From: Proales similis | Lineage: Eukaryota; Rotifera; Eurotatoria; Ploima; Proalidae | Length of the DNA: 64,000 nt | NCBI GenBank assembly: GCA_019059635.1 | Contig: JAGVRJ010000001.1 | Location: 248,001 to 312,000 of the forward strand | Direction: 5' to 3' | In this document: positions 37,270 to 49,522 of the stretch, piece after piece | Layout of the letters: every line of letters starts with the position of its first letter | How positions within the stretch are numbered: the first letter of the stretch is position 1 | Program-made: the position numbers and the translations under genes | Notes under the pieces: model-generated | Told to the model about the DNA's origin: nothing | Databases searched by the model: none | Seen by the model: the letters and a program-made list of their open reading frames with translations, nothing else

Positions 37270-38763
37270 TTAGCAAAGCACACTTGCGTAAATGGGCGAG
37301 GCTCCGCCACAGATGCAAATATAGGTCGGCGTGGGATTAACGCAAGTGCAAGTCTCCGAGATCTGGATGGTGCCCGGCTCGATGGGCAAGCACTCGCTGT
37401 CTGGCCGACGGCACGGGTTGCTCGAGCACGGGTCCGGTATGCACGGAGAGCCGAAAAAGCCCTGTTTTGAAAAGGCAATTTCGAAATCGACGCCTATTTG
37501 ATGCTCATGCGCCGCAGTTTGTCCTTACCGGCAAGCATTGGCATTCATAGGTGCCAGTAGTTGCATTTGAGCTGCAAATGGCGCCTCCTCCGCACGGATT
37601 GTTGGTGCACGGGTCAACGACTATTCGACGTTCAGTGTTCCTTTTCTGTTCATCCCTGTCATTTAGACTGCCAACTTACATGTTTCACAGTTCACGCCCA
37701 CGTACGGTCCCTTACAGCTGCAGAGCACAAGTTGAAAAAGAAGCAGAGCGGTAGAACAAAACTGCACTCACTCGCAAAAGTAGCCGTCGATCAGGTCATA
37801 GCAAGTGGCGCCGTTCAGACACGGACTCGTAAATTGGCCGTTGACTTCTACGCGGCACTCGTCAATTTCTACAACCAGCCCCAATCACTAGCTCGGTTCA
37901 TCTCGCTTTTCGCTCATCACAAAACAAACCGTTCTCGCAATAGTCGCCGAAAAATCCAGACACGCAGCCGCATGTGTAGTTCTTTCTGTCTGGCACTGGC
38001 CTGCAAACGGCGCCGTTCTGGCACAAATTGTTCGCGCAGTAGTCGATGTCTGTTCAGGGTGAGTTGAGGCTCAAACTGAGAACAAGAGGAATCATCTTAC
38101 ATGATCCACAGTTGGGGCCAGTGTATGGGCCGACACTTGCCAAAGCGTTAGAGTAAGGCAATCTTGGTGAAAGGAGTGCGAATGAGCAGTTACCATGTGC
38201 CTAAGGGTAAACAGAGTTGAAGTAAATTGCTGTTCGCACGAAAGAGAGCAGAATTCAAACTTACATCGATAGTTCCTCGTGTTTGGTATTTCGGTGCAAA
38301 TGCCACCGTTGAGACAAGGCTGTGAACTGCAGGCGGTCGGAGTGACTTTTCAAATCACCGAGCTCAATAGAAGAAAGACTAGATTCACATCTGCATCACA
38401 AACCGATGGCGCAGGTGGGTCCGGCGAAGCCAGAGTAGCACTGGCAGTAGGGAACCACTTGCTCTTGTGGCACTCCATTGATGCTAAGCTGCTGAACAAC
38501 TGGATAGCAGGCGCCGTGGCTGTTGCAAGGGTTGGCGCTGCACGGATCAGTGAGCTGGCATCTAGAGCCAACGAATCCGTCGCGGCAGTTGCACGTTGCC
38601 ACGCCGTTGAGCAGCTCGCAGTCTCCGTTGCTACCGCAAAAGTTCGGCGTGCAGCCTTGGTCGAGCGTTAGGCAAAGAATTGAAAAAGCGGCACGTTCAA
38701 CTGACTTTGTGCAAAGACAAGCAAGGCCGAGGAGGAGAGCAAAATGGTTAACTTGAGCAGCAT
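37270..38763 (-). CDS. Secreted EGF-repeat protein B (tandem paralogue of A)
   Basis: Ten exons on the minus strand: 38763-38706, 38655-38404, 38345-38265, 38200-38194 (7 nt), 38135-38101, 38049-37930, 37868-37772, 37717-37680, 37620-37529, 37461-37270; 323 residues. Signal peptide MLLKLTILLSSSALLVFAQ, then EGF modules (CTPNFCGSNGDCELLNG; NPCNSHGACYPV; QPCLNGGICTE; NLCQNGAVCRPV; a calcium-binding EIDECRVEV; NPCGGGAICSS) and the same Cys-rich end as A (CTCVNPTPTYIC). Five of its exons have exactly the length of the matching exon in A (81, 7, 35, 97, 38 nt), which shows a recent tandem duplication. It lacks the hydrophobic exon of A. Probably a secreted matrix or cuticle/ligand protein; the role is unknown. 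Confidence 0.88.
38194..38200 (-). other. 7-nt microexon of EGF protein B
   Basis: GCACATG, with acceptor CCCTTAG and donor GTAACT; flanking introns 64 and 58 nt. It encodes the C-T-C turn of the third EGF module, matching the microexon of protein A in place, length and phase. Confidence 0.82.
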
Positions 38764-39189
38764 TGCAAAATTGAAGAGAGAAAGCCGAATGAGCCGGGCC
38801 ACAAAGCGGACAAGGCAATTTATAAGCTCTGCAATCAACAGCTCGAGGTGCGTATCGGTCACGTTCGATCAATTAAGCCCAGTCCTTAACACGTGCCCCA
38901 CAAGCAATAATCCAGCCCCAAGCGGCGGCCTTCTCCCCCTTTTTCTCGCGCCGCAAAATTCTTCTATTTTCTTTTTTTCATTTAAGTTTTACTTTTGTTT
39001 CAAAAAAAAAGCTTCGAAAATCGAATCGCGCGTCGATTCGCTCCATTCCAAATCCATGTCAACAAGTTTCGTTTTTCGCTTCTCTTTGTTTCTATTTGCT
39101 ATTCGCTCGCTCTCGTATTTGCTCCCGATTTTTCGTGTCGCTCGAGGGCACTTTGTTGAATCGCACTATGCACTCGCTCGTTTGATTCG

Positions 39190-40376
39190 TCACGTTTGGT
39201 GGCCGGCTAAGCGCATTAACTGTTTCATGTTGCTGATTTTCTCGTCTAGCTCGCGAAGGCTTTGCTCGAATAGCTCGTCCATGTGCTCAGCCGACGAGGA
39301 GCCACTTGAGCTCACTTGCAAAGTGCTTATCGACAAATCGTCCACATTGATGGCAATTTTCTCTTCTTCCTCGTCGTCGTCGTCGTCGTCTTCGTCGTGG
39401 TCAGCGGTGGGCCAATTTGAGGCCGCTTTTAGCGCCAGCTCCCAGCCACAGTTCGAGCTGAAAGCGCTCACTCGCTTGTACGGACGAAATGCGTTCAAGT
39501 CAAACGACTGAAAAGACGAGTCGGCGTCAATGAGCGTGCTGCTCGACCGGGTGACTACCAACGGCTCGCAACCTTTCACTCGTTCCAGTGTCTCTTTGAC
39601 GCTTTCCATGCAGCTTTTCAGACAGTCGAAGTTGTCCCTCGTTTTGCTCGTTGTGCGGTAAAACTCCTCGTGCGGCTCCGTTCGCATTCTGCTCTCGGCC
39701 ATTCGTCTCGCCTGTTGCCCATCCAGTTCTCTGATCAGATGACCAACCACCGACTCCACCTCACTGGCAAAGTAGACCGACTGAAAGCGAAATTCTGAAC
39801 GTCTGTCTGTTTGTCTGCTTACCTGAACGCTTGATTCAACTTCAAGTTCTCTTGGCTCTTCTGATCCAGTTCTGACTGCAAAAGTTGACACCTTTTCCTG
39901 CTCTCGTCCAGCTCGGTCTGGAGCTGACCAACTCGACGCGATTGCTCGACGTCAATCGGCTCTTGCTTGGGCTTCATGCGCTTGAACGCTTGTTTGAGCT
40001 CACTCAACTCATTCTCAACGTTGCTGAGCTTCTTCTCCAGACCAACACCGCTGTTCAGTTTGATTCGGCTCGCAATCAAATTGCCCAGCGCCTGGTAGAC
40101 CCCGGTCCTTGGGATCTGCTCCGCTCTTCTCCCTTCGCTCTTTAAACGCAGATTGCACTGAGACCTGTTCGTTCGTTCTGCTTGCTGTTTCTCTTCGACG
40201 CATGTGCGCTTGAGCGGCTTTTTTACTCCTCCGGCCGCGTCAGTTTTGTTGCTCGCACGTCCAACAGGAATCGTCGATTTACGCAATGTTCCTGCACAAC
40301 GCGATTTCGCAGTCGATTGCACGCCTCTGACGGCAGGCGTGGTTTGCGATGCTCTTCGCACCGGCCGTTCGTTCAT
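39190..40376 (-). CDS. Coiled-coil protein, family not recognised
   Basis: Two exons, 40376-39823 and 39763-39190; 375 residues. The first 90 residues are basic and disordered (MNERPVRRASQTTPAV, KSRCAGTLRKSTIPVGR). A coiled coil of about 75 residues follows (KKLSNVENELSELKQAFKRM, QLQTELDESRKRCQLLQSEL). The C-terminal half has a helix around EVESVVGHLIRELDGQQARRM, a possible domain with FDLNAFRPYKRVSAFSSNCGWELALKAASNWP, an acidic run of Asp/Glu and a final helix (ELDEKISNMKQLMRLAGH). The layout recalls kinetochore, centrosome or motor-tail proteins, but no named family fits. An in-frame upstream Met at 40460 would place the X-box just before the start, so the start is not certain. The X-box suggests ciliary or centriolar use. 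Confidence 0.7.
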
Positions 40377-40452
40377 TCTCTCTTTCTCCTTTGCAGAGTG
40401 AGCGCGCGCACACGTACAGGCACTAGACGGCTCTAAATGGCCGAATTTGCCT

Positions 40453-40466
40453 GTTGCCATAGAGAC
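40453..40466. promoter_or_regulatory. RFX X-box upstream of the coiled-coil gene
   Basis: GTTGCCATAGAGAC fits the X-box RYYNYY-N2-RRNRAC at every position. It lies 76 bp before the chosen start codon of the coiled-coil gene (minus strand). RFX sites close to the start codon mark ciliary genes in animals. An 18-bp stretch around it is shared (16 of 18) with the site at 50548-50565. Confidence 0.6.
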
Positions 40467-40699
40467 TGCAATGCGCAGCCAAAATGAAAGTGACCTCTCT
40501 CGGACCAAGAGACGGAGAGAATAATTTCGCATTTTTATTCTTTCTCTTTGAGTTCTCTAGGTTCGCAAGGCAAACAGACAAACGAGTGACACAAAGAATT
40601 GAACATTGAGCCGACAAAGCAGATCATTGATTAAGTGCTCGAGCCCTTGCAAATGTTTTAGAACGAAGATTGAGAAGGAATGGAGTCGGCTTGGCTCGC

Positions 40700-41535
40700 T
40701 CACTTGGTCTGTTGGGTCTGAAGCCAACGCTGGTAGTCTTGGGCAGACTGGTCCTTGAACTCGTTGGCGATCAGTTGACTCATTAGATTCGATCGCTGCC
40801 TGAGAGAGGACCAACCAGTCAAGAGATTTCGTGCCAAAACCGAACTAGGCCTAAATGCTTACTTTTGATTATCGCGAACGTCGTTTGCCACCTGCGCCGG
40901 CAGTCGGTTCTGTTTTGACTTGACACTGATCGGGTTCATGTAGTTGCGCAGCTGGCCGTACTTTCTCGGCTCTTCGATCTTTGCATGTCTGTCGGAAAAC
41001 GAAATGAATTCAAGCTTAGAGTGACTAGAGGCCAAATATTCTTACTCGAACGGAACAGGAGGCTGGGCGGCGTCAGGCGCTTGGATGTTATTTACATTGA
41101 CCTTGTTCTCGTGTGCGAACCAGGCGGGCACTTTGAACTCGTAAGGCCTTGAAAAGTTGAGTTGAGGCTTGAAATAGTCGACAGGGACGCGGCTTACTTT
41201 GTTTCGCTTGGCGGCTGTGAGCTCACGAGCTCGGTCTGCATATCGCTCCACCAGGACGGTATCGGATAGGCCTTGGGCTCCTTGGAGACTTTTATGTCGC
41301 GGTGGTAGAGAAGACCTTCGCGTCCGCCCAATTTGGACAGACGAACGAACTCGGAGTCTGTGTCTTTGAACCAGATCTGCGGCTGCCGGGCAAGCTCCTC
41401 TTCGGTGTCCATCACCCCGTTCAGGTAGGGAATGTTGGAGGGCGGCGGTGCGGTCACAAGCGGCCTCTTCTCGTCCTTGAGCGGAGCATGCACGAACCAA
41501 ACCTCATCGCCGGGCTTTCGATCCTTGTACGACAT
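40700..41535 (-). CDS. C7orf57: C7orf57-like protein
   Basis: Four exons on the minus strand: 41535-41198, 41147-41046, 40988-40863, 40799-40700; 221 residues (human about 295). The core NIPYLNGVMDTEEELARQP, then IWFKDTDSEFVRLSKLGGREGLLYH and AYPIPSWW matches the vertebrate C7orf57 pattern of a [20 protein letters not shown] block followed by YSLPDWY. The C-terminal half is shorter, basic and helical (KYGQLRNYMNPISVKSKQNRLP, NDVRDNQKQRSNLMSQLIAN). The molecular function is not known; the human gene is, to my knowledge, most active in ciliated tissue and testis. It is head to head with SPAG16, 287 bp between the start codons. A minus-strand poly(A) signal is at 40534-40539. Confidence 0.8.
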
Positions 41536-41639
41536 TTTGCCTATTGAGTGTCTAAATTCTTGCTTGTTGCTGTTGTCGCCGATTTGGTCTCAAACTCGTT
41601 TGCCTGCGTCTGCTTGTTTGGCTCTTTTATGCGCGGCAA

Positions 41640-41653
41640 GTAGTCAAGGCAAC
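41640..41653. promoter_or_regulatory. Imperfect X-box in the C7orf57-like/SPAG16 promoter
   Basis: GTAGTCAAGGCAAC: the right half GGCAAC is a perfect X-box half site; the left half has one mismatch to RYYNYY. It lies 104 bp before the C7orf57-like start and 169 bp before the SPAG16 start, so it could serve both. Confidence 0.35.
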
Positions 41654-41822
41654 GCCGAGTTTGTCTAAATCCCACTCGCTTGAGCTCGCTTCGATGCGAA
41701 GCGCAAGTACACACACACACACAGACCTGACACCCGACAAGGAGACAAGAGAGAGTGCGCTAGTGTGACCAACAGAATCCAACGAGCCAGAACACAAACG
41801 GGCCAGCCAGAAGAGCAAGACG

Positions 41823-44122
41823 ATGGAAGTGACAAGCATGCAGACGTTGCCCGTTCGTTCAAGCGACACGCGGATCGAAACGATCGACCTGAAAAACATC
41901 GACAACCTTCCCTACTACGTTGAAAGTGAGACGCTCATGATTCGGGTGTGAGGCCGGCCTGTAACCGCTTTCCGCTTTGCAGAGGAATACGTCAAGCACT
42001 TTGAGGACGACTTTAGCTACGAGGAAGTGCCGGTCGAGGAGTTTTTCGAAAACGGTAGCTACAGAATCAGTGCTCTCTTCTCGAGCAGCGTTCTCAATTC
42101 TCGCCACAATTTAGAAAAAGACGAGCCGTTCGAACTGGCGCTGAACAAAATGGAAGAAAGCTCAAAAGACAAAGCGACCGTAAATAAGTTTGAGTCTGAA
42201 GATGAGCATTGGGCGCAAATTGAACTTCTCCTAAAGGTGAACTCGGTGCCCAGGGCCGATATGAGCACTGTGCCCGAGTGCACAGACGACTTTGTGCGCA
42301 ACTTTCTGGTCAAGCTCGGCCTGCACCGCAGCTTAGACGCATTCCAGAACGAATGGTACGCGGCCGTTCAGTCCGGCAAGCTAAAGCCAGAGCAGGCCGG
42401 CCACGTGCCCAATATTTACGCGCAGAATCAGAGCCTTAACAATCAAATAAAATTCCTGGAAGCCGAAGCGGAACGCTTTAAAACAGCTGCGAGGTGAGTG
42501 CGCAGCTCGAGTGGCGCTAGTCGATTTTATTCAAATTGAAAGCGAACCGAGCAGAAAGGCCAAGGAGGAGTTTGTGAAAATGAAAAAGGAACGCGACTAT
42601 CACCGTATGCATCACAATCGAGTGGCACAAGAGAAGAACAAGCTTCTCAGCGAATTGAAAGAGATGCGCTCGCAGCAAGAAGCGCTCGGTCCAATCATTC
42701 ATCAGATGAAGCAGCGCTATGAGAGTGTGATCAGAGAGAAGGCTGTAAATCAGCTGCAAAAGGAGAGAATTCTTAACGAGCTGAACACTCTAAAGCAGCT
42801 GGAGCGCACAGGCCTTAAATCTGCCAGCCAGAAGGAGCAGCAGATCGGGCCGACTCAAAAGCGGCTGGAGGAATGCCGCCGGCTTGAACTCAAATCCAAA
42901 GAGGCGAGCGAGTCGACGTCGGCTGCTCATGCAAATGATTCGCAGTTCCCTGCCGAGAGCAGCTATAATCCGATGCTGAACGCAATCAAAGACAAAGTGC
43001 ATTCAGGAAATAATCTTCGTCTTTCCCAGACCATTCAGGCACACGACATGCCCGTGAGCTGGTAAGTCGCTGGACTCAAAGTCTGCGAGACTTTAGACGA
43101 CAAGGCTCTTGTTTTGAAGCATCGCAATTCACCCGCGCAAAATGATCGCCGTGACAACGAGCGACGACAAATGCTGGAAGATGTGGACCATTCCGGACGG
43201 CCAGATGATTATGAGGGGCGACGGCCACACAGACTGGGTCTCTTCCTGTGACTTTCACCCGAGCGGAAAGACGCTGGCCACAGGCAGCGGCGACTCGAGC
43301 GTAAAAATCTGGAACTTTGAGGACCAAAAGTGTGCGCACACTTTCAAAGAGCACACTCAAGCAGTGTGGAGTGTGAGCTGGCACACTTGCGGCTCGTTCC
43401 TGGTCTCAAGTTCGAAGGATAAAACCTGCAAGATTTGGGACCTTGGCAGGTAAGGCGCCAAGGCCAACTGCTCTCTAATCAACTCTAAAAACGAAACTGA
43501 AATGAAGCATGCGGTGTCGGTACACTCTGCGGGGACACGCTGACTCTGTCAACTCGGCCGAATTTCTGCCATACTCAAACACAATCCTGACAGGCTCGAC
43601 GGACAAGACCATATCTCTGTGGGATGCACGAACGGTAAGCGCTCGTTCGACGTTTTGTGTGTGTCAAGTTTACCAACTCCACAAACAAAGGGTCTGGCCG
43701 AACACACATTCTACGGACATTTAAACAGTGTTAACCAGGCCACGTTCAGTCTGAAGGGAGACGTGGTCGTTTCTTGCGACTCGCTCGGAATCGTCAAGAT
43801 CTGGGACGTTCGCAAAGTAGCCAATCTGGAGACGCACGACTTGGGCCCTTTTCCGTCCAATTCTGTAACAATCAATCCGAGCGGTTGCTAAATACTTTCT
43901 CAATGCCTTAATGCCTGATCAGCAGCTAAATATGCGTTTTTTTCAGGCACAATGGTGATGATCGCCAGCGATGACGGTTCGCTCAAATCGCTTAACCTAC
44001 AGTCACAACAAGTCGTTCCGATGGCTGCGCACGAGGATTCGGTAAACTGGGTAAAGTTCGATCGGACCGGAGCCTATCTGCTGAGCGGAGGAAACGACAA
44101 CACCCTGCGAGTTTGGTCATGA
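41823..44122 (+). CDS. SPAG16: SPAG16 / PF20, axonemal WD40 protein
   Basis: Central-apparatus protein of motile cilia and sperm flagella. Seven exons: 41823-41925, 41983-42493, 42543-43061, 43120-43449, 43508-43634, 43691-43883, 43947-44122; 652 residues (human 631). N-terminal acidic region, a LisH-like helix pair (DDFVRNFLVKLGLHRSLDAFQNEWY), a coiled coil at about 205-375 (KMKKERDYHRMHHNRVAQEKNKL), then seven WD40 repeats from about 378 (CIAIHPRKMIAVTTSDDKCWKMW, GHTDWVSSCDFHPSGKTLATGSGD, and on to LLSGGNDNTLRVWS). The acceptor of exon 4 restores the first WD repeat exactly. The presence of this gene means the animal makes 9+2 axonemes somewhere, perhaps only in sperm. Poly(A) signal at about 44149-44154. 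Confidence 0.96.
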
Positions 44123-44267
44123 GAGATTGGCCCTTTTTTTTTTGAATCTAATAAACGCTAATAAATGCACAGCTGAGTATCACCAAAGACGATTTGAATA
44201 GCAGGAGCGTGCCAAAAGTTTTTATAAAAGCAGGCGAATGGCGATCATCACAAGGCGATTTATTCTC

Positions 44268-45343
<1,076 letters not shown>

Positions 45344-45485
45344 TTTATTGAAAAAAAAAAAAAAAGTTCGAGATGAGGCAATTCACATGGCCCTTGAAAT
45401 GCATGGTCTACACGATGGCGCCTTTCAGAACAAACAATACATTTGCCTCTTGTCGAGCTCAAGTTCAATAGAACTTCAAACCACT

Positions 45486-45491
45486 TTTATT
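45486..45491 (-). other. Poly(A) signal of the KCC gene
   Basis: TTTATT on the plus strand (AATAAA on the minus), 91 bp after the KCC stop codon and before the METTL1 start. Confidence 0.5.
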
Positions 45492-45582
45492 CTTTCAAGA
45501 ACTAGATTCACTCATTTCATGATAAAAAGAAAAATTTTGTTTGTTAAATAGACGAGAGGCGTCAAATGACCGAGGGTGAAGC

Positions 45583-48500
45583 CTAAGAGAAAATGGTGAT
45601 CACCTCGCGACCGGATCCGCGCACCAGAAGGGTACGTTTGAGTCCCTGTGCTACCGCATGAAGGTAGAACATGTCTGAGATTCAAGCGTGAGAGAAGTGA
45701 AGCACAGTGTTCATCCGAGCACTTACAAGGGTAGTCAGCGGAGCCGGGCCGCTTGGGAGGCGGCGGTATGTTGAGCAGAACCAGAGCGGCGTCCTTCGAC
45801 CGCTCTCTGATGTGTCTGTTGAGTTCAATGGCCGAGTGCATTTTGCGGTCTCCTTTACTCGCCGGTCTTTTTATCGAGTTTATTCGGTGATTGTGAATTG
45901 TGCCCGGCGTGAACGTGTACTGATTCGAGTCTGTGGAGATGCTGGCGCTCAGCAGATTCCTGTTCGCCTCATGGTCTTTTAGGAGGCTGTCGCGACGCGC
46001 TCTCTCCATCAAAATTTGCGGCTCGTTGTCAATCAGACTCTCTTTGATGTTCAGCTCCTTGATCATTTGCTCGCGCTGCTTGTACTGCAGCGTTTTCTCG
46101 TACGTGTACGCCGATATCTCTCCCTCGTTCTAAATGGGCAACAAGTTTATTCGCAGTGAAGCGACACTACCCAAGCTCACTGACCATTTCGACCACGTTT
46201 ACTTCGGCGTCAATGCGCAGCTGGTACATGTAGTTCATCAGGTCGTTCTTTATCTTGATGCTATTCTCTTCTGCTTTGGCCACTGTGAACAGGCGAAGTT
46301 TGCATTTGTGCCAGATGCGATGCTTCTTGAGCAGGAACACGAGCAAGAGCAGCAGTCCGCCGTCTTGAATTATCCACCACAAGTCGATTGTGCCCGTTTG
46401 CGTTTGAGTTTTTGAATTTATCGGCCAGCTGTCCACGCCCTTGGTGATGATGAGTGAAGAGTCTCGTGCCTTGGTGTAGCGCAAGATTTCTGGCAACTTT
46501 GAGTTCAACTGTCTGTACACTGGCATTTGGCGGGCATTGAGACTTACGGACAAAAGAGCCGACGGCCAACATCTCCGGGTCTTCAGGACTCGAACTTGTC
46601 TTGGGCCCGCTGGCGAAAAAAGCGTCGTTCCATTTGTCAGGCCAATTGAGAACGACCGTGTTTGGTCGTAGGCCTCCCAGGCCTTTGGTCTGGATGCTGG
46701 CCGCACGCATTGAGCAGTCGAATCGAGAGATGAGAGTTGACAGGCACTTACAAGTAAGAGAAGCCCTCCTCGAGCTTCTCGGCCACCAGGGTCTCATGGA
46801 AGCCCTTCACCTTGTACTTGTTCATTACCCGCTTGATGGCCGTCTTGCAAGACTCGGCAAACTCCTTCTTCTCCAGATAGTTGCCGTCTATGACACTGGC
46901 GCATACGATGAGGCCTTTGCCGGCCTTGAGTTGCGACACCAAGCCGAGCGAGTTCTGATGCGAAATGAAAATCTTGTGCTCTGGATCATTTTGGTCCGAG
47001 TGGGCCAAGTCGTTTTCGCTCGTGATCTCGGAGGTCTGCGGCGAGAGTCGGTGTCTATCGTCCATTTCCATGCATCGAAGGAAGAGCATTATTTGCGGTC
47101 GCCAGTTCTTCACGTGCGGCTCCGACTCCTCGAGGCGAAGCAGAGCGTACCGAGCCGCACTCATCGACAGACCGCGTATGCCATCGCCCCACTCTTTCTC
47201 GGCACTTGGCCAAGTCAAATGAATTGAGCGGTTGCGCTTCTATTTTTAGCTCGATGGCACCTACCCTTTGAACTCGATGTACTTGTAGATGAGAATAGCG
47301 AGGAAGACGGCCAGCAGCGCGTAGTACCAGTTGATGATGAACATGATCGCCAGACACATGAGCAAGCCCAGAACCGACAACGTCCAGTGGTAGTAGCGAA
47401 ATCGGGGCCGCCAGCTGGGCGCTTTCAGCAGCGTTTGCAGGGCACATGCCATGTTCACGAACGCGTAGCACATTAGGAAGAACATTGAGATGAGCGGAGT
47501 GAGATCGTCGACGTTGCCGAGCATTATGCCACACCAGCAGATGGCCAATGTGAGAACAAGAGCCCTGATCGGCTCGCCGCGATGCGTCACTGACAACGGC
47601 TTGAGGAACGGCACCAAGTCGTCTTTGGCCAGCGCTTGCAGAATTCGCGGCGCTCCTGTCAGACTCTGAAGAGCGGCGCCGAACGTAGACAGAAAGGCGC
47701 CCGTGACCACAATCAGACGGTTGGGCCAGGCCAGAATGCCTGTCACCAGCTTTTTGTTGATGCTGTTGCCGAACTTGTCGCTGAGCAGGAGACGATCAAT
47801 TGTCGAGCCGAACACGAGGATGACCGTCATGACTAGCAATCGTGATTGTTCAAATTTGCTTCTAAATGATCAATATTCGCGCCTACTCACAGACAAGCGA
47901 GGTAGAGATCACGGCGGCGATTGTTCCTTTGGGGATGCTACGCGAGGCGTCTCTCAAATCGCCGGAGAGATTCGTGCCCGTCAGAATGCAGGTGACCGCC
48001 GGGAAGAATATGCCTACCAGGATCAAGTAGGAGGTGGCCTGGTTGGCAACCACCTCGACCGACGGTATTCCCTGCTCGCCGGGCTGCACTTGGCCAACTT
48101 GAACGTAGCGAGGTAGCAGGTTGTTGAGCAAATTGCTTCCACTCCTCACGCCGGGTATGCCCGAACGCAGCCGCACGCTTCCGTCTTTCTTGAACGTCTC
48201 GCACAGCTCCGCGTAATCCGACTGCTCCAAATGGGACTGCAGGCCGCTTTGTTGCTCGTGCTCGCTGTTTAGCGCCACACTGAGATTGGTGGCAGTCACG
48301 TGCTCTTCTTCTAGTCTCCTCAGCTCGTCCGGTTGGGCCTGGCCACAGTACGCTCGCCAGAGCGGACAAACAAACGTCTCATTGTTCAGCTCGCAAATCG
48401 CCTCGTTTGTGCAGAAGGGCACGTCGTTGATCACAAATCCTTGATAGCGAATCAGACGGCTCTCGTTGAAGACGCAAATGCTACGCAACGCACTGAATGA

Positions 48501-49522
48501 GCTCACACTCGCCGGCGGCCAAACGACTTAGAACCTACTTGAGCTGGTGCTCGTCGACCGCTGTGTAGACAAGACCGGCGTAGATGGAGGCCACTGCGAT
48601 CAGAACGGCGGCGAGCGAAACCGGCGCGAACTTGCTCACAAATTTGATGCCCACAAACACAATGAGGCCCACGATGATCAACAAGACGCTTCCGTAAATG
48701 CGAAAGTTGTTGAAAGCGTCCGCAGGCACGTCAATGTCTCCGATCAACGTCATTCCGGGCGCAATGTATTTCTGTCATTTTAAACTTGAATTCAAACTCT
48801 TGGTCAAGTCGACAAGTCAATCAGATGATTACCAGAAGAATCTCGATCGCACCGACGATGTACATGGACGCTCCGATTGTGTTGGCCATGTAGAAGAGGA
48901 TGCCAACAGCGCCGCCGAACTCAGGGCCGAGTGAGCGCGAAATCATGAAATAAGGTCCTCCGGCCGGCACAATACCGTTGGTGGCTATGGCGCTTGTCGA
49001 TATTGCAGTGAGAAGAGTCTAGACGAGACAGTTTTGACAGGGCGCAGACACAAGAACCAGCATGAGACTTACACAACAACAGCACATGGAGACGATGAGT
49101 AGAGCCTGGAGGACGCCTGCGTTGCCCACAATCCAGGACATTCGGATGAAGAGGATCACGCCCAGGATGTTCTGCACGCAGGGAAGGAACACTCCCAGAG
49201 TAGTGCCAAGCTTGGCCTCCTGCGAAATCGCACGCTTGATGAAATTGCGAGCTGCATTCGTCAAAAGTTACCTTTTTCTTTCGGCTATTCGAACTGGCCT
49301 CGTCTTTGAGTGGAGGCAGAGCGGCATTGAAATCAAGCAGACTGCTCATGTCCGAGCCGAGCGATTCCCGTTCGCCGTCTGACATCTTTTAATTGCCGGC
49401 TCGTGTGAGTAAAGCACAAGTACACACGCCAAGAGGCTGGGTCTTACATCAGTGTCGTTCAACTGCAGCTTTACTTGAGGGCCATTAACGGCTCTAACTT
49501 GATCGCTTTCGAATCGACTCAT
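45583..49522 (-). CDS. SLC12A: K-Cl cotransporter, KCC type (SLC12A4-7-like)
   Basis: Electroneutral K+/Cl- export for cell volume and neuronal chloride. Twelve exons on the minus strand: 49522-49448, 49385-49272, 49219-49073, 49018-48833, 48771-48539, 48480-47891, 47832-47265, 47204-46752, 46696-46548, 46519-46185, 46129-45727, 45674-45583; about 1114 residues. Twelve membrane segments follow a short N-terminal tail: [40 protein letters not shown], a long loop with Cys and sequons between about 260 and 390, [21 protein letters not shown]-terminal marks: [57 protein letters not shown], and REVITIFS at the stop, all KCC and not NKCC. Ser replaces the Thr of the RRMHTA-type phosphosite (RKMHSA). 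The intron 46520-46547 would be only 28 nt; a donor at 46595 in the same phase is the alternative. Confidence 0.95.

Noticed and set aside
35047-38763. Notch or Delta ligand identity for the EGF genes
   Set aside because: EGF modules are present but there is no DSL domain, LNR or certain membrane anchor, so the name is not justified.
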